Shown: piece after piece, positions 54,713 through 63,331 of the stretch
Layout: every line of letters begins with the position of its first letter
Numbering within the stretch: the first letter of the stretch is position 1
Source of the DNA: Sanghuangporus weigelae
Taxonomy: Eukaryota; Basidiomycota; Agaricomycetes; Hymenochaetales; Hymenochaetaceae
Direction of reading: 5' to 3'
Length of the DNA: 64,000 bases
NCBI GenBank assembly: GCA_033182465.1
Contig: CP137330.1
Location: forward strand, 558,001 to 622,000
Position numbers and translations under genes: made by a program
Notes under the pieces: generated by a model
Databases searched by the model: none
Seen by the model: only the letters and a program-made list of their open reading frames with translations
Told to the model about the DNA's origin: nothing

Positions 54713-57700
54713 ATGTACAATAAGCGATTGCCAATACAAGCATTGCATCCCCGATTACCTATTCGAGTGAAGGTTGGAACAAAGACCCTAGCAGTCAAAG
54801 CGTTAATCGATTCCGGAGCTACATGCAGCACGATACACCCCAACTTGGTACGACACTACAGCCTATTCAAAAAGAGGCTTGATCACCCTCGACCTTTGAA
54901 TAATGCGGATGGAAGTCCCAACCAAGGAGGAGCAATCACGCACGAGGTCTACACATTAATTTTTGATGGACCTAAACCGCAGCCACAAACGTTGGCAGTA
55001 GCAACCACAGGACAGGATCAAGTGATCCTAGGAATTGACTATTTGGCCAAAGTCAATCCCGAAATTGATTGGAAGAATCAAGTATGGAATCGGAATGGTA
55101 ATTCGATACCATTCGAGCTCAACGTCATACGAGCTACCAAGAAGCGAAGGCACAGGAAGCGCAAACGGAAACGGCAAACGAAAGGCAAACCTGACAAGAC
55201 AAGACCTAGGCATAACACGAAGCAACAGGCTCAGGACAGAGACAACTATCGACACTCTGGAGCACCAGGAATAATATTTGCGCCAAGGAGAGACAACAAC
55301 GGACACTCTCACGAAACGAAGCCACAAGCGAAGCCGGAAACCAGACCAGCAACACCAAGACTGGAACAGGCAAAACAGACGCCAGAAGTGAAGAGTCCGA
55401 GCACGGAAAATATACCAGACTCTGCAACGAAACAGCCACAACAGGAAACGGCAAACAAGCATCATCGAGATGAGGAGGAAATAAACTACACTCCCAAGCG
55501 ATGGAAGAAACAGGCACCACAAGGAACGAGTATAGTGCAACGACGACCAAGGCACATACCGAGACGGATGATCCCAGCATGGCAATTGTACCAGACATCC
55601 GAAGGCGAAACAGAAGAGATAACAGGCAAGCATAGCCTAGACGAACAGGAGGAAATAAACGACTCTCCGAAACGTTGGAAGAAACAACCACCACAGAAGA
55701 TACATCCACTGAGGCAAAACATGCCGGAAGATGAAGAACTCTGGCCATCACCAGAAGAAAACCCGGGCATGAAGTATAGGATACGACCACGAAAGACACG
55801 GTATCCAGAGAAGCCAGTGGCAGGCATTATACGACCCAGAACAGCATCGTTAATGCGAGGAGCGAGTCCCACACCGAAGCGTACAAGATGGGCAGACAAC
55901 GAAAGCGATATCGAGATGCAAGACGAGCAGGAGACAACAGAAGACACTCCTATGCGCGATATAGAACCAGAAGACATTGAAAGTCTTAGGACGACCAACC
56001 AACCAGCTACCCTTACCAGAAAGGAAGAGCTCGCTGCAAAGCTAGAGCTAGACATCAATCGAAATTGGTCACCAAGGCAGCAGAACCAAGTCTCACAGCC
56101 TCTGAACAAAGCGAGTTCAGTATCCCAGCAGTATTCTCAACAAAAGGCAGCTGCAGAAGGACTACTAGGAACACAGAAACGAGATTGGCGAAAACTCCTA
56201 CCAAAGGAAATAGAAGACTACGCAGATGTCTTTGATCCTGACAAGTCAAGAAGGTTACCCAAGCATACGAAATGGGATATGGCAATTAACCTCAAAGAAG
56301 GAGTACCATTACCGAAACCGAGGCCTATTATCAAGCTCACACGAGAAGAGCAGGCAGCACTCGATGCTTATGTCAAAGAGTTACTTGACAAAGGATGGAT
56401 TGAAAAGGTTCAACCACATGAACCATGTCCGGTAGCAGCACCAGTCTTCTTTGTAGGAAAGAAAGACGGAGGAGCACGAGCAGTAACCGATTACCGAGAC
56501 ATCAACGACACGACAGTATCAGATCCATACCCGATACCGATCATGAGTGTTCTCCCAGAGAAACTGGAGAAAGGAAAATTCTTCTTTACACTCGACATGC
56601 GATCAGGTTACAACAACCTGCGAATCCGAGAAGGAGACGAGTGGAAGGCAGCATTCCGAGTTGGCAATGCAGTCTACAAGCCAAAGGTCATGATGTTTGG
56701 AATGAAGAACTCACCTGCAGTATTCCAACGATTCATGAATGACAACTTCGAATATTGGCTCAGGACAGAAGAAGCACTCAACTATTTGGACGACCTTATT
56801 GGTCAAGCACAAACTGAAGAGGAACATTGGAAACTCCTCAGGGCAATTCTACAGAAATGCCGAGAGCTCGACATTTACCTCAAAATCGAGAAATGTCACT
56901 TCCTCCAAACCCAGCTCGACTACTTGGGATTTGTAGTAGGAACGAAAGGCATCCAGATGGATCCTTATAAGCTCAAAGCTATTCACGAATGGCCAGTGCC
57001 AAAGACGAAACGACAAGTTCGAAAGTTCCAAGGATTTTGTAACTTCTACCGAAGATTCATCAGGAACTATGCCGATACATTCGCACCTATTGGCGACCTT
57101 ATCAAAAAGGATCGCAAGTTCATATGGGCAGAGGCACAAGACAAAGCATTCGAAAGTATCAAGAAGGCATTCGAAACGGAAGTCGCATTGGCAATGCCAA
57201 AGCCAGACAAATCATACACATTGGAAACCGACGCATCCGATGTAGCGATTGGTGCAGTCTTACAACAAGAAGACAACCAAGGAGAACTGAGACCTTTAGG
57301 TTTCATGTCGAAAACTCTAACGAACACCCAACGAAACTATCCGACGCATGACAAAGAGATGCTAGCAATCATGGAAGCACTCAAGCATTGGAGACACCTA
57401 TTGGAGGGAACCAAAGAACCAGTAACAATCCGAAGCGATCATGCAAACCTCCGATACTTCATGACAGCTCAGAATCTATCGAGACGTCAAGCGAGATGGG
57501 CATTAGAGTTATCACGATATAACTTCAAGATTCTCCATTGGCCAGGCAAGAAGAACCAAGCTGACGAGCTATCACGACGATCCGACTATATGCCAGAGGA
57601 CAAGGACAACTTAGGAGTTACCTTGTTACCTCCTGATACGATCAAGCAACAAACATTGCGACGCACAGAGATCAACGGTCTATACAAGCTAGAAACTGAA

Positions 57701-59191
57701 ATGGTCACTATCTCTGATCCTATTATCCGAACGATCAAGAGGAACTACAATACCGAGGAGGCTAAGAAGGAAATTCAGGCGATCAAGCAGAGCAACGGCT
57801 ACAGTTACAGGAACGGCTTGCACTACGTAACCAATGCATTATATATCCCGCCGTCCGCCAACCTACGAGCGTTGCTAATCCGAAGGCGCCATGATCACAA
57901 ACTTGCAGGCCACCCAGGAGCAGAAAAGACCATAGAGCTTGTAAAGCGATCATACTATTGGCCGAAGATGGAAGAAATGATCCGAGCATATACCGCAACC
58001 TGCGACATATGTCAGCGTGCAAAACCGATTCGACAGTTTCGAAATCCGCCGCTCCAACCGTTGGAGGCACCACATCAACCATGGGAAACCATAACCTGTG
58101 ACCTGATTACCGACTTACCAGTCAGCAATGAAGGCTACAGTGCGATACTCGTTATAGTGGACAAACTCACTAAAATGGGGAAGTTCATTCCTTGCCAAGG
58201 AACACCCAATGCTAAGCAGTTGGCACGTTTGTTCCGCCAACATGTCTTCAAATACTACGGGGCCCCTAAACGAGTAATCTCCGACCGAGGTAGCAACTTC
58301 ACCGCGCAATTCCTCAAGGAGTTCTGCAGACTCATCGATGTCGATTGGAAAACTAGTACAGCGTATCATCCACAAACCGATGGTCAAACCGAGCGACTAA
58401 ATCAAGAGCTTGAACAGTACTTACGCTGCTATGTGTCCTACCGACAAACAGATTGGGCAGAGTACATCGATATAGCAGAATTCGCCTACAACAACAGGAA
58501 GCACAGTACTACACATCAGTCACCATTCTATACACTGTATGGATGGCATCCTCACCTGGACGTTGCGGAGACCGGTGATTCAAACGTCCCAGAAGCAATA
58601 AATCACCTAGAGGAGCTTCGACAAGTACAGCAAGAAGCCTATAATTCGATTAGGCAAGCGAATGAGGCAATGAAGCTTTATGCAGACCTGCATCGAGGCA
58701 AACTGCCAGAGTACAAGCCAGGAGACGAAGTGTTACTAGACATGAGGAATCTCAGTCGATTGGAACCAACGAAGAAACTTGCAATGAAATGGGCAGGGCC
58801 TTATAAAGTCGAGAAGGCAGTCGGACAAGTGTCATTCAGATTACGCTTACCCGAAACCCTTCCGATCCACCCAGTGTTTCATGCGAGTCTTCTCAGGCCT
58901 TACAAACGAAAGGAATACCCTGGAAGACCCACTTTGGATGAACCACCACCTATTGAAGTGGAGGGAGAAGCAGAGTACGAAGTGGAGACAATTCATAACA
59001 CAAGACGTCATCGGAGCAAGGTCCAATACCTTATCCAATGGAAAGGATACCAGGAGCGAACATGGGAGCCACTTGACAACCTCAAGAACTCCTATCAAAT
59101 GATCGAAGCATTCCATAAAAAGTATCCTCAGGCAATCCAGCCACCGAACCTTAACCAATGGATCGCCGCACGAAAACGAATGAGGCAATAG
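54713..59191 (+). CDS. pol: PR-RT-RNaseH-IN-chromodomain, 1,492 codons
   Basis: In order: an aspartic protease with LIDSGATCSTIH (about residue 36); a very long low-complexity Gln/Pro/Lys-rich spacer (about residues 140-480); reverse transcriptase with FTLDMRSGYNNLRI and the catalytic YLDD (about residue 690); RNase H (TLETDASDVAIGAVLQQ); integrase with the HHCC zinc finger (HKLAGHPGAEKTIELV, CDICQRAK), the DDE core (CDLITDLP, VISDRGSNF, HPQTDGQTERLNQELEQYL) and a GPY/F-like module (WAGPYKVEKAV); and a C-terminal chromodomain (YEVETIHNTRRHRSKVQYLI, QWKGYQERTWEPLDNL; residues about 1421-1475) that in chromoviruses guides insertion toward marked chromatin. It lies in a different frame from gag after a gap of about 100 bases. 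Confidence 0.95.
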   Translation: MYNKRLPIQALHPRLPIRVKVGTKTLAVKALIDSGATCSTIHPNLVRHYSLFKKRLDHPRPLNNADGSPNQGGAITHEVYTLIFDGPKPQPQTLAVATTGQDQVILGIDYLAKVNPEIDWKNQVWNRNGNSIPFELNVIRATKKRRHRKRKRKRQTKGKPDKTRPRHNTKQQAQDRDNYRHSGAPGIIFAPRRDNNGHSHETKPQAKPETRPATPRLEQAKQTPEVKSPSTENIPDSATKQPQQETANKHHRDEEEINYTPKRWKKQAPQGTSIVQRRPRHIPRRMIPAWQLYQTSEGETEEITGKHSLDEQEEINDSPKRWKKQPPQKIHPLRQNMPEDEELWPSPEENPGMKYRIRPRKTRYPEKPVAGIIRPRTASLMRGASPTPKRTRWADNESDIEMQDEQETTEDTPMRDIEPEDIESLRTTNQPATLTRKEELAAKLELDINRNWSPRQQNQVSQPLNKASSVSQQYSQQKAAAEGLLGTQKRDWRKLLPKEIEDYADVFDPDKSRRLPKHTKWDMAINLKEGVPLPKPRPIIKLTREEQAALDAYVKELLDKGWIEKVQPHEPCPVAAPVFFVGKKDGGARAVTDYRDINDTTVSDPYPIPIMSVLPEKLEKGKFFFTLDMRSGYNNLRIREGDEWKAAFRVGNAVYKPKVMMFGMKNSPAVFQRFMNDNFEYWLRTEEALNYLDDLIGQAQTEEEHWKLLRAILQKCRELDIYLKIEKCHFLQTQLDYLGFVVGTKGIQMDPYKLKAIHEWPVPKTKRQVRKFQGFCNFYRRFIRNYADTFAPIGDLIKKDRKFIWAEAQDKAFESIKKAFETEVALAMPKPDKSYTLETDASDVAIGAVLQQEDNQGELRPLGFMSKTLTNTQRNYPTHDKEMLAIMEALKHWRHLLEGTKEPVTIRSDHANLRYFMTAQNLSRRQARWALELSRYNFKILHWPGKKNQADELSRRSDYMPEDKDNLGVTLLPPDTIKQQTLRRTEINGLYKLETEMVTISDPIIRTIKRNYNTEEAKKEIQAIKQSNGYSYRNGLHYVTNALYIPPSANLRALLIRRRHDHKLAGHPGAEKTIELVKRSYYWPKMEEMIRAYTATCDICQRAKPIRQFRNPPLQPLEAPHQPWETITCDLITDLPVSNEGYSAILVIVDKLTKMGKFIPCQGTPNAKQLARLFRQHVFKYYGAPKRVISDRGSNFTAQFLKEFCRLIDVDWKTSTAYHPQTDGQTERLNQELEQYLRCYVSYRQTDWAEYIDIAEFAYNNRKHSTTHQSPFYTLYGWHPHLDVAETGDSNVPEAINHLEELRQVQQEAYNSIRQANEAMKLYADLHRGKLPEYKPGDEVLLDMRNLSRLEPTKKLAMKWAGPYKVEKAVGQVSFRLRLPETLPIHPVFHASLLRPYKRKEYPGRPTLDEPPPIEVEGEAEYEVETIHNTRRHRSKVQYLIQWKGYQERTWEPLDNLKNSYQMIEAFHKKYPQAIQPPNLNQWIAARKRMRQ

Positions 59192-59366
59192 TTGCATCAC
59201 ATGCACTCCACCCGATGGAGCCGCTTATGGATCCACAATAGAGATGATGAGTAAGGTCCCCAATGACCTTACCAAGCGATGACATCAATGTGGCACACCA
59301 AAGCGAGAGCAGAGATAGAAGAATTAGGCAAGACATCGCCGACATACCAACAAGATGGTATAAAAC

Positions 59367-60443
59367 ATGGAGAACTTCGAGCTAAGGAACAACAACTCGA
59401 ATCTCAACAGCTCTACTTCACTGCAGACGAACTACTACTCAGCTATGCCTATCTTCGATGAGCTACATGCATTCTGTCAACCAGAAGATGCACCAGAATG
59501 GACATTTGCACTTAGGCCACCGACCGAACGTTATCAATGGCCACAGCTGTGCAACCGATTCAACGAAGAGAACTACGAAGACGAAATCGTACCCCTATGC
59601 CCAGGAAAGTACTTCGACGATCTATTTGACAAGTGGAATGCAGTCCACCACAACCGAGACGAAATACCCCATCTTATGATGGCGAATCACTCAGACGAGT
59701 GGTTATTCAAACTCAGTAACCCTCGAGACGCAGCATTACGCCGACTCAATGATGATGCATTTCTAACCTACGCGATCGAACTCGAAACACAAGCATTACA
59801 TCGAGGCAAGATCGACTTTAGGCACGAAACGACATACAAGAACATCATGGGCATCTATCATTCGGCAATTCAAATTTGCGCCTACCGACGAGACATGACT
59901 ACCGCAATTCTTAACCGAATGATGCGATGGAGTCACTATCATCCGATGAGCATCGATGCGATGAAGTACATTATATACATAGCCGACCAGACGGGCTTCT
60001 ATGCATCCCACACCATGCAGTTCATGACGGTACTCAACATGACGAAGTATTACGAAGGAACGAGATACCGAACGGTTATTGAAGCGAGGAACTCTACTAC
60101 GGACGAGGTACCACTCGACAACATCGAGCACCACGTAGTCGAAGGCAAAGAGGTTAACTACGACCCTCATTACCTTATGGAACTCAACAACCGAGAGGAA
60201 GAAGCCAGAGAAAAACTACAGGCTACACGACACCCCTTGCTGGAAGATCTGATGATCTCAGTCTACCAGTACCCGAACGAACTCTACCAGCCGGACGAGA
60301 TGCTTACTATGTCGGAACAGGAGGACATGTACATACACTCCGACGATACAGAGTCAAGTGAAGAAGGTGAAAGCAGGGAACTATATACCCCAGCGAACTC
60401 GGCCCAGACTACACCTGAGGCTGAAGAATCCGAAGATTTGTAA
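59367..60443 (+). CDS. Element ORF after pol, 358 codons, unknown function
   Basis: Starts MENFELRNNNSNLNSSTSLQ, with an alternative inner start MPIFDELHAFCQPEDAPEWT. It is rich in aromatic residues, His and Asp/Glu (FALRPPTERYQWPQLCNRF, YKNIMGIYHSAIQICAYRRD, MMRWSHYHPMSIDAMKYIIY) with a predicted helical core and an acidic tail (DTESSEEGESRELYTPANS). No signal peptide or membrane span is seen, so it is not a typical env. The position is that of accessory genes in other retroelements. Confidence 0.55.
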   Translation: MENFELRNNNSNLNSSTSLQTNYYSAMPIFDELHAFCQPEDAPEWTFALRPPTERYQWPQLCNRFNEENYEDEIVPLCPGKYFDDLFDKWNAVHHNRDEIPHLMMANHSDEWLFKLSNPRDAALRRLNDDAFLTYAIELETQALHRGKIDFRHETTYKNIMGIYHSAIQICAYRRDMTTAILNRMMRWSHYHPMSIDAMKYIIYIADQTGFYASHTMQFMTVLNMTKYYEGTRYRTVIEARNSTTDEVPLDNIEHHVVEGKEVNYDPHYLMELNNREEEAREKLQATRHPLLEDLMISVYQYPNELYQPDEMLTMSEQEDMYIHSDDTESSEEGESRELYTPANSAQTTPEAEESEDL

Positions 60444-61157
60444 ACAACTCTTCTTTTATGCAACCCCTTTCCCATATCGTGACCCGACATGGTCAATTAT
60501 GCATTTCATTCTTACCTTATGATATTTATGGTCACATCCGACCAAATTATGCTTTATGCACCTCTTTATTTCACGCTTATTCGGCCAACCAGCACAAATG
60601 AAGCACTATGCAGAAGTGTCAAAGAACCTACAAGGGCCTAGACATTTTGTATATTGTTTTATTGTGCCGGCGCCGAATTGGCAGATTATGCCTACCTTTT
60701 ATTATCCTCTATGCAACGGAGAAGCCAAAAAGGTTACGTGAAGTCACTCCCTTGCATTATGCTAGGATGTGCCTTCACGCTGAAAGGCACTCCAATTACA
60801 CTCTTTCTTCGAAAAACTCCATTTGGGGGTTGAAGAGCCGTAGGTAAACACCTGGAACTTCACTCCCAAATTGGTATAAAACTTATTCATTAACGACTTA
60901 ATGATTTTAATGACTTTATAATTTCTTTCTTATCACTTTCAATTGCGTCATATTCTTTACATGATGCACATTTCATATTCATATCCCTTCCCACCACCCT
61001 TTACAAGTCAATGTCTTCCCAGACACCCTTTTCACGACGTTCCTGCGAAGCAATACCTGCATTTTCGACGACTGGATCGATATCCTCAACGTCATAACCG
61101 AGCGCGAGGTGAACTCGAAGCGCAACAGTCGTAACATCGCGCTGGAACGATTGCATT
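60444..61157. other. Untranslated 3' part of the element
   Basis: AT-rich sequence with no long sense frame. The right part (from about 61,000) faces the antisense ORF and may belong to it if that transcript is spliced. Confidence 0.4.
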
Positions 61158-61349
61158 TCAAAGTCGGCCTCCTAGAGGAAGATTAACGACTTGAAACGGC
61201 ACAGAGCATGCATCACTTACCTGAGCACGCCTCTTACGCTCCAAAATCCAATGATTTATGCCGAAAATCGCGACAATAACGACAAAAACAGTAACAGCAG
61301 CGGCGACTTTCGACATTTTGGAGCAGAGATGATGATGGTCTGATAGCAA
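61158..61349 (-). CDS. Antisense ORF with one membrane segment
   Basis: From ATG at 61,316 on the minus strand: MSKVAAAVTVFVVIVAIFGI then NHWILERKRRAQ, a short N-terminus, one strong transmembrane helix and a basic stop-transfer stretch. A good donor-like site (cag/gtaagt) lies right after, so the true product may be longer if the transcript is spliced. It sits just inside the 3' LTR. Function unknown. Confidence 0.4.
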   Translation of the reverse strand: MLSDHHHLCSKMSKVAAAVTVFVVIVAIFGINHWILERKRRAQVSDACSVPFQVVNLPLGGRL

Positions 61350-61399
61350 AAATCAACCATCACTAGGCGACCCTTTATCCGAGCTTTCTCACGGATTAG

Positions 61400-61435
61400 G
61401 ATGAACATTTCTCCGAAAGTTCATCTTAGGGGGGG
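61400..61435 (+). other. Hairpin and polypurine tract
   Basis: GATGAAC (61,400-61,406) and GTTCATC (61,419-61,425) form a 7-bp stem, directly followed by AGGGGGGG (61,428-61,435), the likely plus-strand primer site of the element just ahead of the 3' LTR. Confidence 0.7.
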
Positions 61436-61440
61436 TGTAG

Positions 61441-62952
61441 TGAAAGGATCCGCTCAAAATCTCGCATCAGGATCAACGCGATCAACAGATCTACACGATC
61501 AGCTTTCCAAACGCGACCGGTAACCAAGCCAGCTATCAAAGGCCCAAGCAATCGAGCGGCCTAGGCAACAGTAACCCGTTACCACCCGAGCGCTAGAAGC
61601 ACCGAAGCGGATACGTAATCCCGCTAACAGCTAACACCGCCGACCGCCTATTACCGCGGACTACCACTCTAACGCCGCCGACCAAGCAACCAGAGCGACC
61701 TCGATCAAAAGAAGCGATCAAACTTCTTAGAAGTCCAGAAGCACAACTACTAAAGCCTAAACGCTAAAAGGCTAAAGGCTAATAAGGTTTATGGAGACCT
61801 CACTGGCATTTCAGCACTGTCAAGTCTGTGCACGAGTTTACATGGTCCTTTATGAAGTATACTACTTAGTATGCACGGCAACGGTTGGTACGCGTGACTG
61901 TCACATCGAAACCGAGCGACACCTTCAGGATACAATGCATTCCAATCCACCAAGCCCAATAGTACCCAAGAAACGAGAGGAACTCACGATCACAACTCGG
62001 ACCCCTCGAACTGCGAACCCGATAACTTGGAGAATGATTGGATGGTATAGACCGGAGTTGCACACACCATGTCCAGCATCTACGATACAGGCAAACCTTT
62101 ATTTACCGAGAGATGCGAACCTGGAAACCAAGCAATTACAACTCCTTATACAACGAAGGATATGGCGCTACATTCGAGATATACGATACGAAGGCAAAGC
62201 ATGGCTAGTCACCAGAACCCAGCAGAACCCACCAGCAGAGCTTATGCAGTTCATGATATGCCTTGGACCATACTCTACACCGACCCGACACCTTAACACT
62301 GACGTGCGAGTTATGCTTACCCTCGCTGGACCTCGAGATGAATTCCGAAGAATCACATACCGAGCAGCCTACATCGCTCCAAGAGCAAAGATGCCACTCA
62401 ATGACGGCAATGACATCGTTATGGAGTACTGACAGCGGAGCATTCCATATCGGAGCACCACCTCTATTGTCTCAGTCAGCAACTCCAAAGAATTCTGTCA
62501 TAGTGGAGACGACCTTACAAAGATTGGAGCAAAGTGGAGCGAAGCGCAGCAGGATGACAAAGGAACAGATGTAATGGTGGAGGAAAGTGGAGTAAAGTGG
62601 AGACAGGATGAGTAAGAAATAGGACGGAAAATGGAATATCTGGGAGCATAAATAGTTGTAGGATTAGGCCCTCATTTCCCCATCTTTCGATCCTCTTAAC
62701 ACACTGGTGTAAAGCTTGCCCTACAGCGAGCTATTACTGTGTGCTTTGTACTATCACGCCTCTTGGAAATCCCAATCTGCTTTACTATTACCTCGTATCT
62801 GAAAACATCCATAACTCGGACCGCGACTAGGAAGGCTAGTAAGGGACCGCGTGGTACAGCCAGACGTGGGTAGATAAGATCACCTCTGCACAACACACCG
62901 CTGCTTAGGCAAAAGGATTGAACCGGTGTAACCCCGGGCCTACTCCCTAACA
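61441..62952 (+). repeat. 3' LTR
   Basis: Same length (1,512 bases) and, in every stretch compared, the same sequence as the 5' LTR. If the terminal TGTAG just before it (61,436-61,440) is counted, the LTR would be five bases longer and start directly at the polypurine tract. Confidence 0.95.
61791..62432 (+). CDS. LTR-embedded ORF (3' LTR copy), unknown function
   Basis: Identical to the frame at 50,995-51,636. In this copy it would lie inside the full-length RNA, since U3 of the 3' LTR is transcribed, so this is the copy that could be expressed from the genomic RNA. This layout recalls accessory genes in the 3' LTR of some retroviruses. Confidence 0.45.
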   Translation: METSLAFQHCQVCARVYMVLYEVYYLVCTATVGTRDCHIETERHLQDTMHSNPPSPIVPKKREELTITTRTPRTANPITWRMIGWYRPELHTPCPASTIQANLYLPRDANLETKQLQLLIQRRIWRYIRDIRYEGKAWLVTRTQQNPPAELMQFMICLGPYSTPTRHLNTDVRVMLTLAGPRDEFRRITYRAAYIAPRAKMPLNDGNDIVMEY

Positions 62953-62989
62953 ATAATAACTGTAAAGCTGCTTCCGAGCGACCAGCTAG

Positions 62990-62996
62990 AAAAAAA
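62990..62996 (-). terminator. Oligo-T terminator of the tRNA gene
   Basis: A run of seven A on the plus strand (T7 on the transcribed strand) lies 22-28 bases past the 3' end of the tRNA gene and suits RNA polymerase III termination. Confidence 0.7.
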
Positions 62997-63017
62997 GACC
63001 TCTTACAACGTAAGATT

Positions 63018-63104
63018 GATTCGGGCCGGGATCGAACCGGCGATCGCCTGTGAACACTAACTTCAGATGTAAGACAGGCGTCATAACCACTAGACCACCG
63101 AACC
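63018..63104 (-). tRNA. tRNA-Val (anticodon UAC) with 15-nt intron
   Basis: Minus strand. The acceptor stem GGTTCGG pairs with CCGAATC; the D-arm is GTCTAGTGGTTATGAC (A box); the anticodon stem CCTGT/ACAGG closes a loop CT-TAC-A with the intron inserted one base after the anticodon, ending before the final C; the T-arm is GCCGG-TTCGATC-CCGGC (perfect B box). 87 bases with intron, 72 without. It lies 65 bases from the retrotransposon's 3' end. Confidence 0.93.
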
Positions 63105-63331
63105 TAATTTCAATTTTGGTTTAGTAAATTTATATACCCTTCTAGCTCAAAGCAGAAGCGCACGTGATAATTTGCCGATGATCGACGATTGGATTTGCTA
63201 ACTCTCGTCAGATGCCTTCTTACTGGGCTCATCACTCTGTTGCTCGAGTTTGTCTTCGTTTCCTCCCACCAGGTATTCGTGGAGTGCGAAACGCTCGTCC
63301 CGGTCTTTTGCATCTCAGGCTTTATCAAACG

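Larger units (their letters stand above)
50645..62952 (+). mobile_element. Chromoviral Ty3/gypsy LTR retrotransposon, 12.3 kb, looks whole
   Basis: Two 1,512-base LTRs (TG...CA) with no difference noticed between them flank gag and a single long pol frame with protease, reverse transcriptase, RNase H, integrase and a C-terminal chromodomain, the order that defines Metaviridae chromoviruses. A self-priming type primer-binding site follows the 5' LTR, and a polypurine tract precedes the 3' LTR. Extra frames lie before gag, after pol, in antisense and inside the LTRs. Matching LTRs imply a very recent insertion. No target-site duplication was found (agggc on the left, ataat on the right), and the left edge is uncertain by a few bases. 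All main parts are present with no obvious break. Confidence 0.95.

Noticed and set aside
55028-56109. Long minus-strand frames of about 200 codons opposite pol
   Set aside because: Shadow frames opposite the low-complexity linker; hydrophobic by base composition only.
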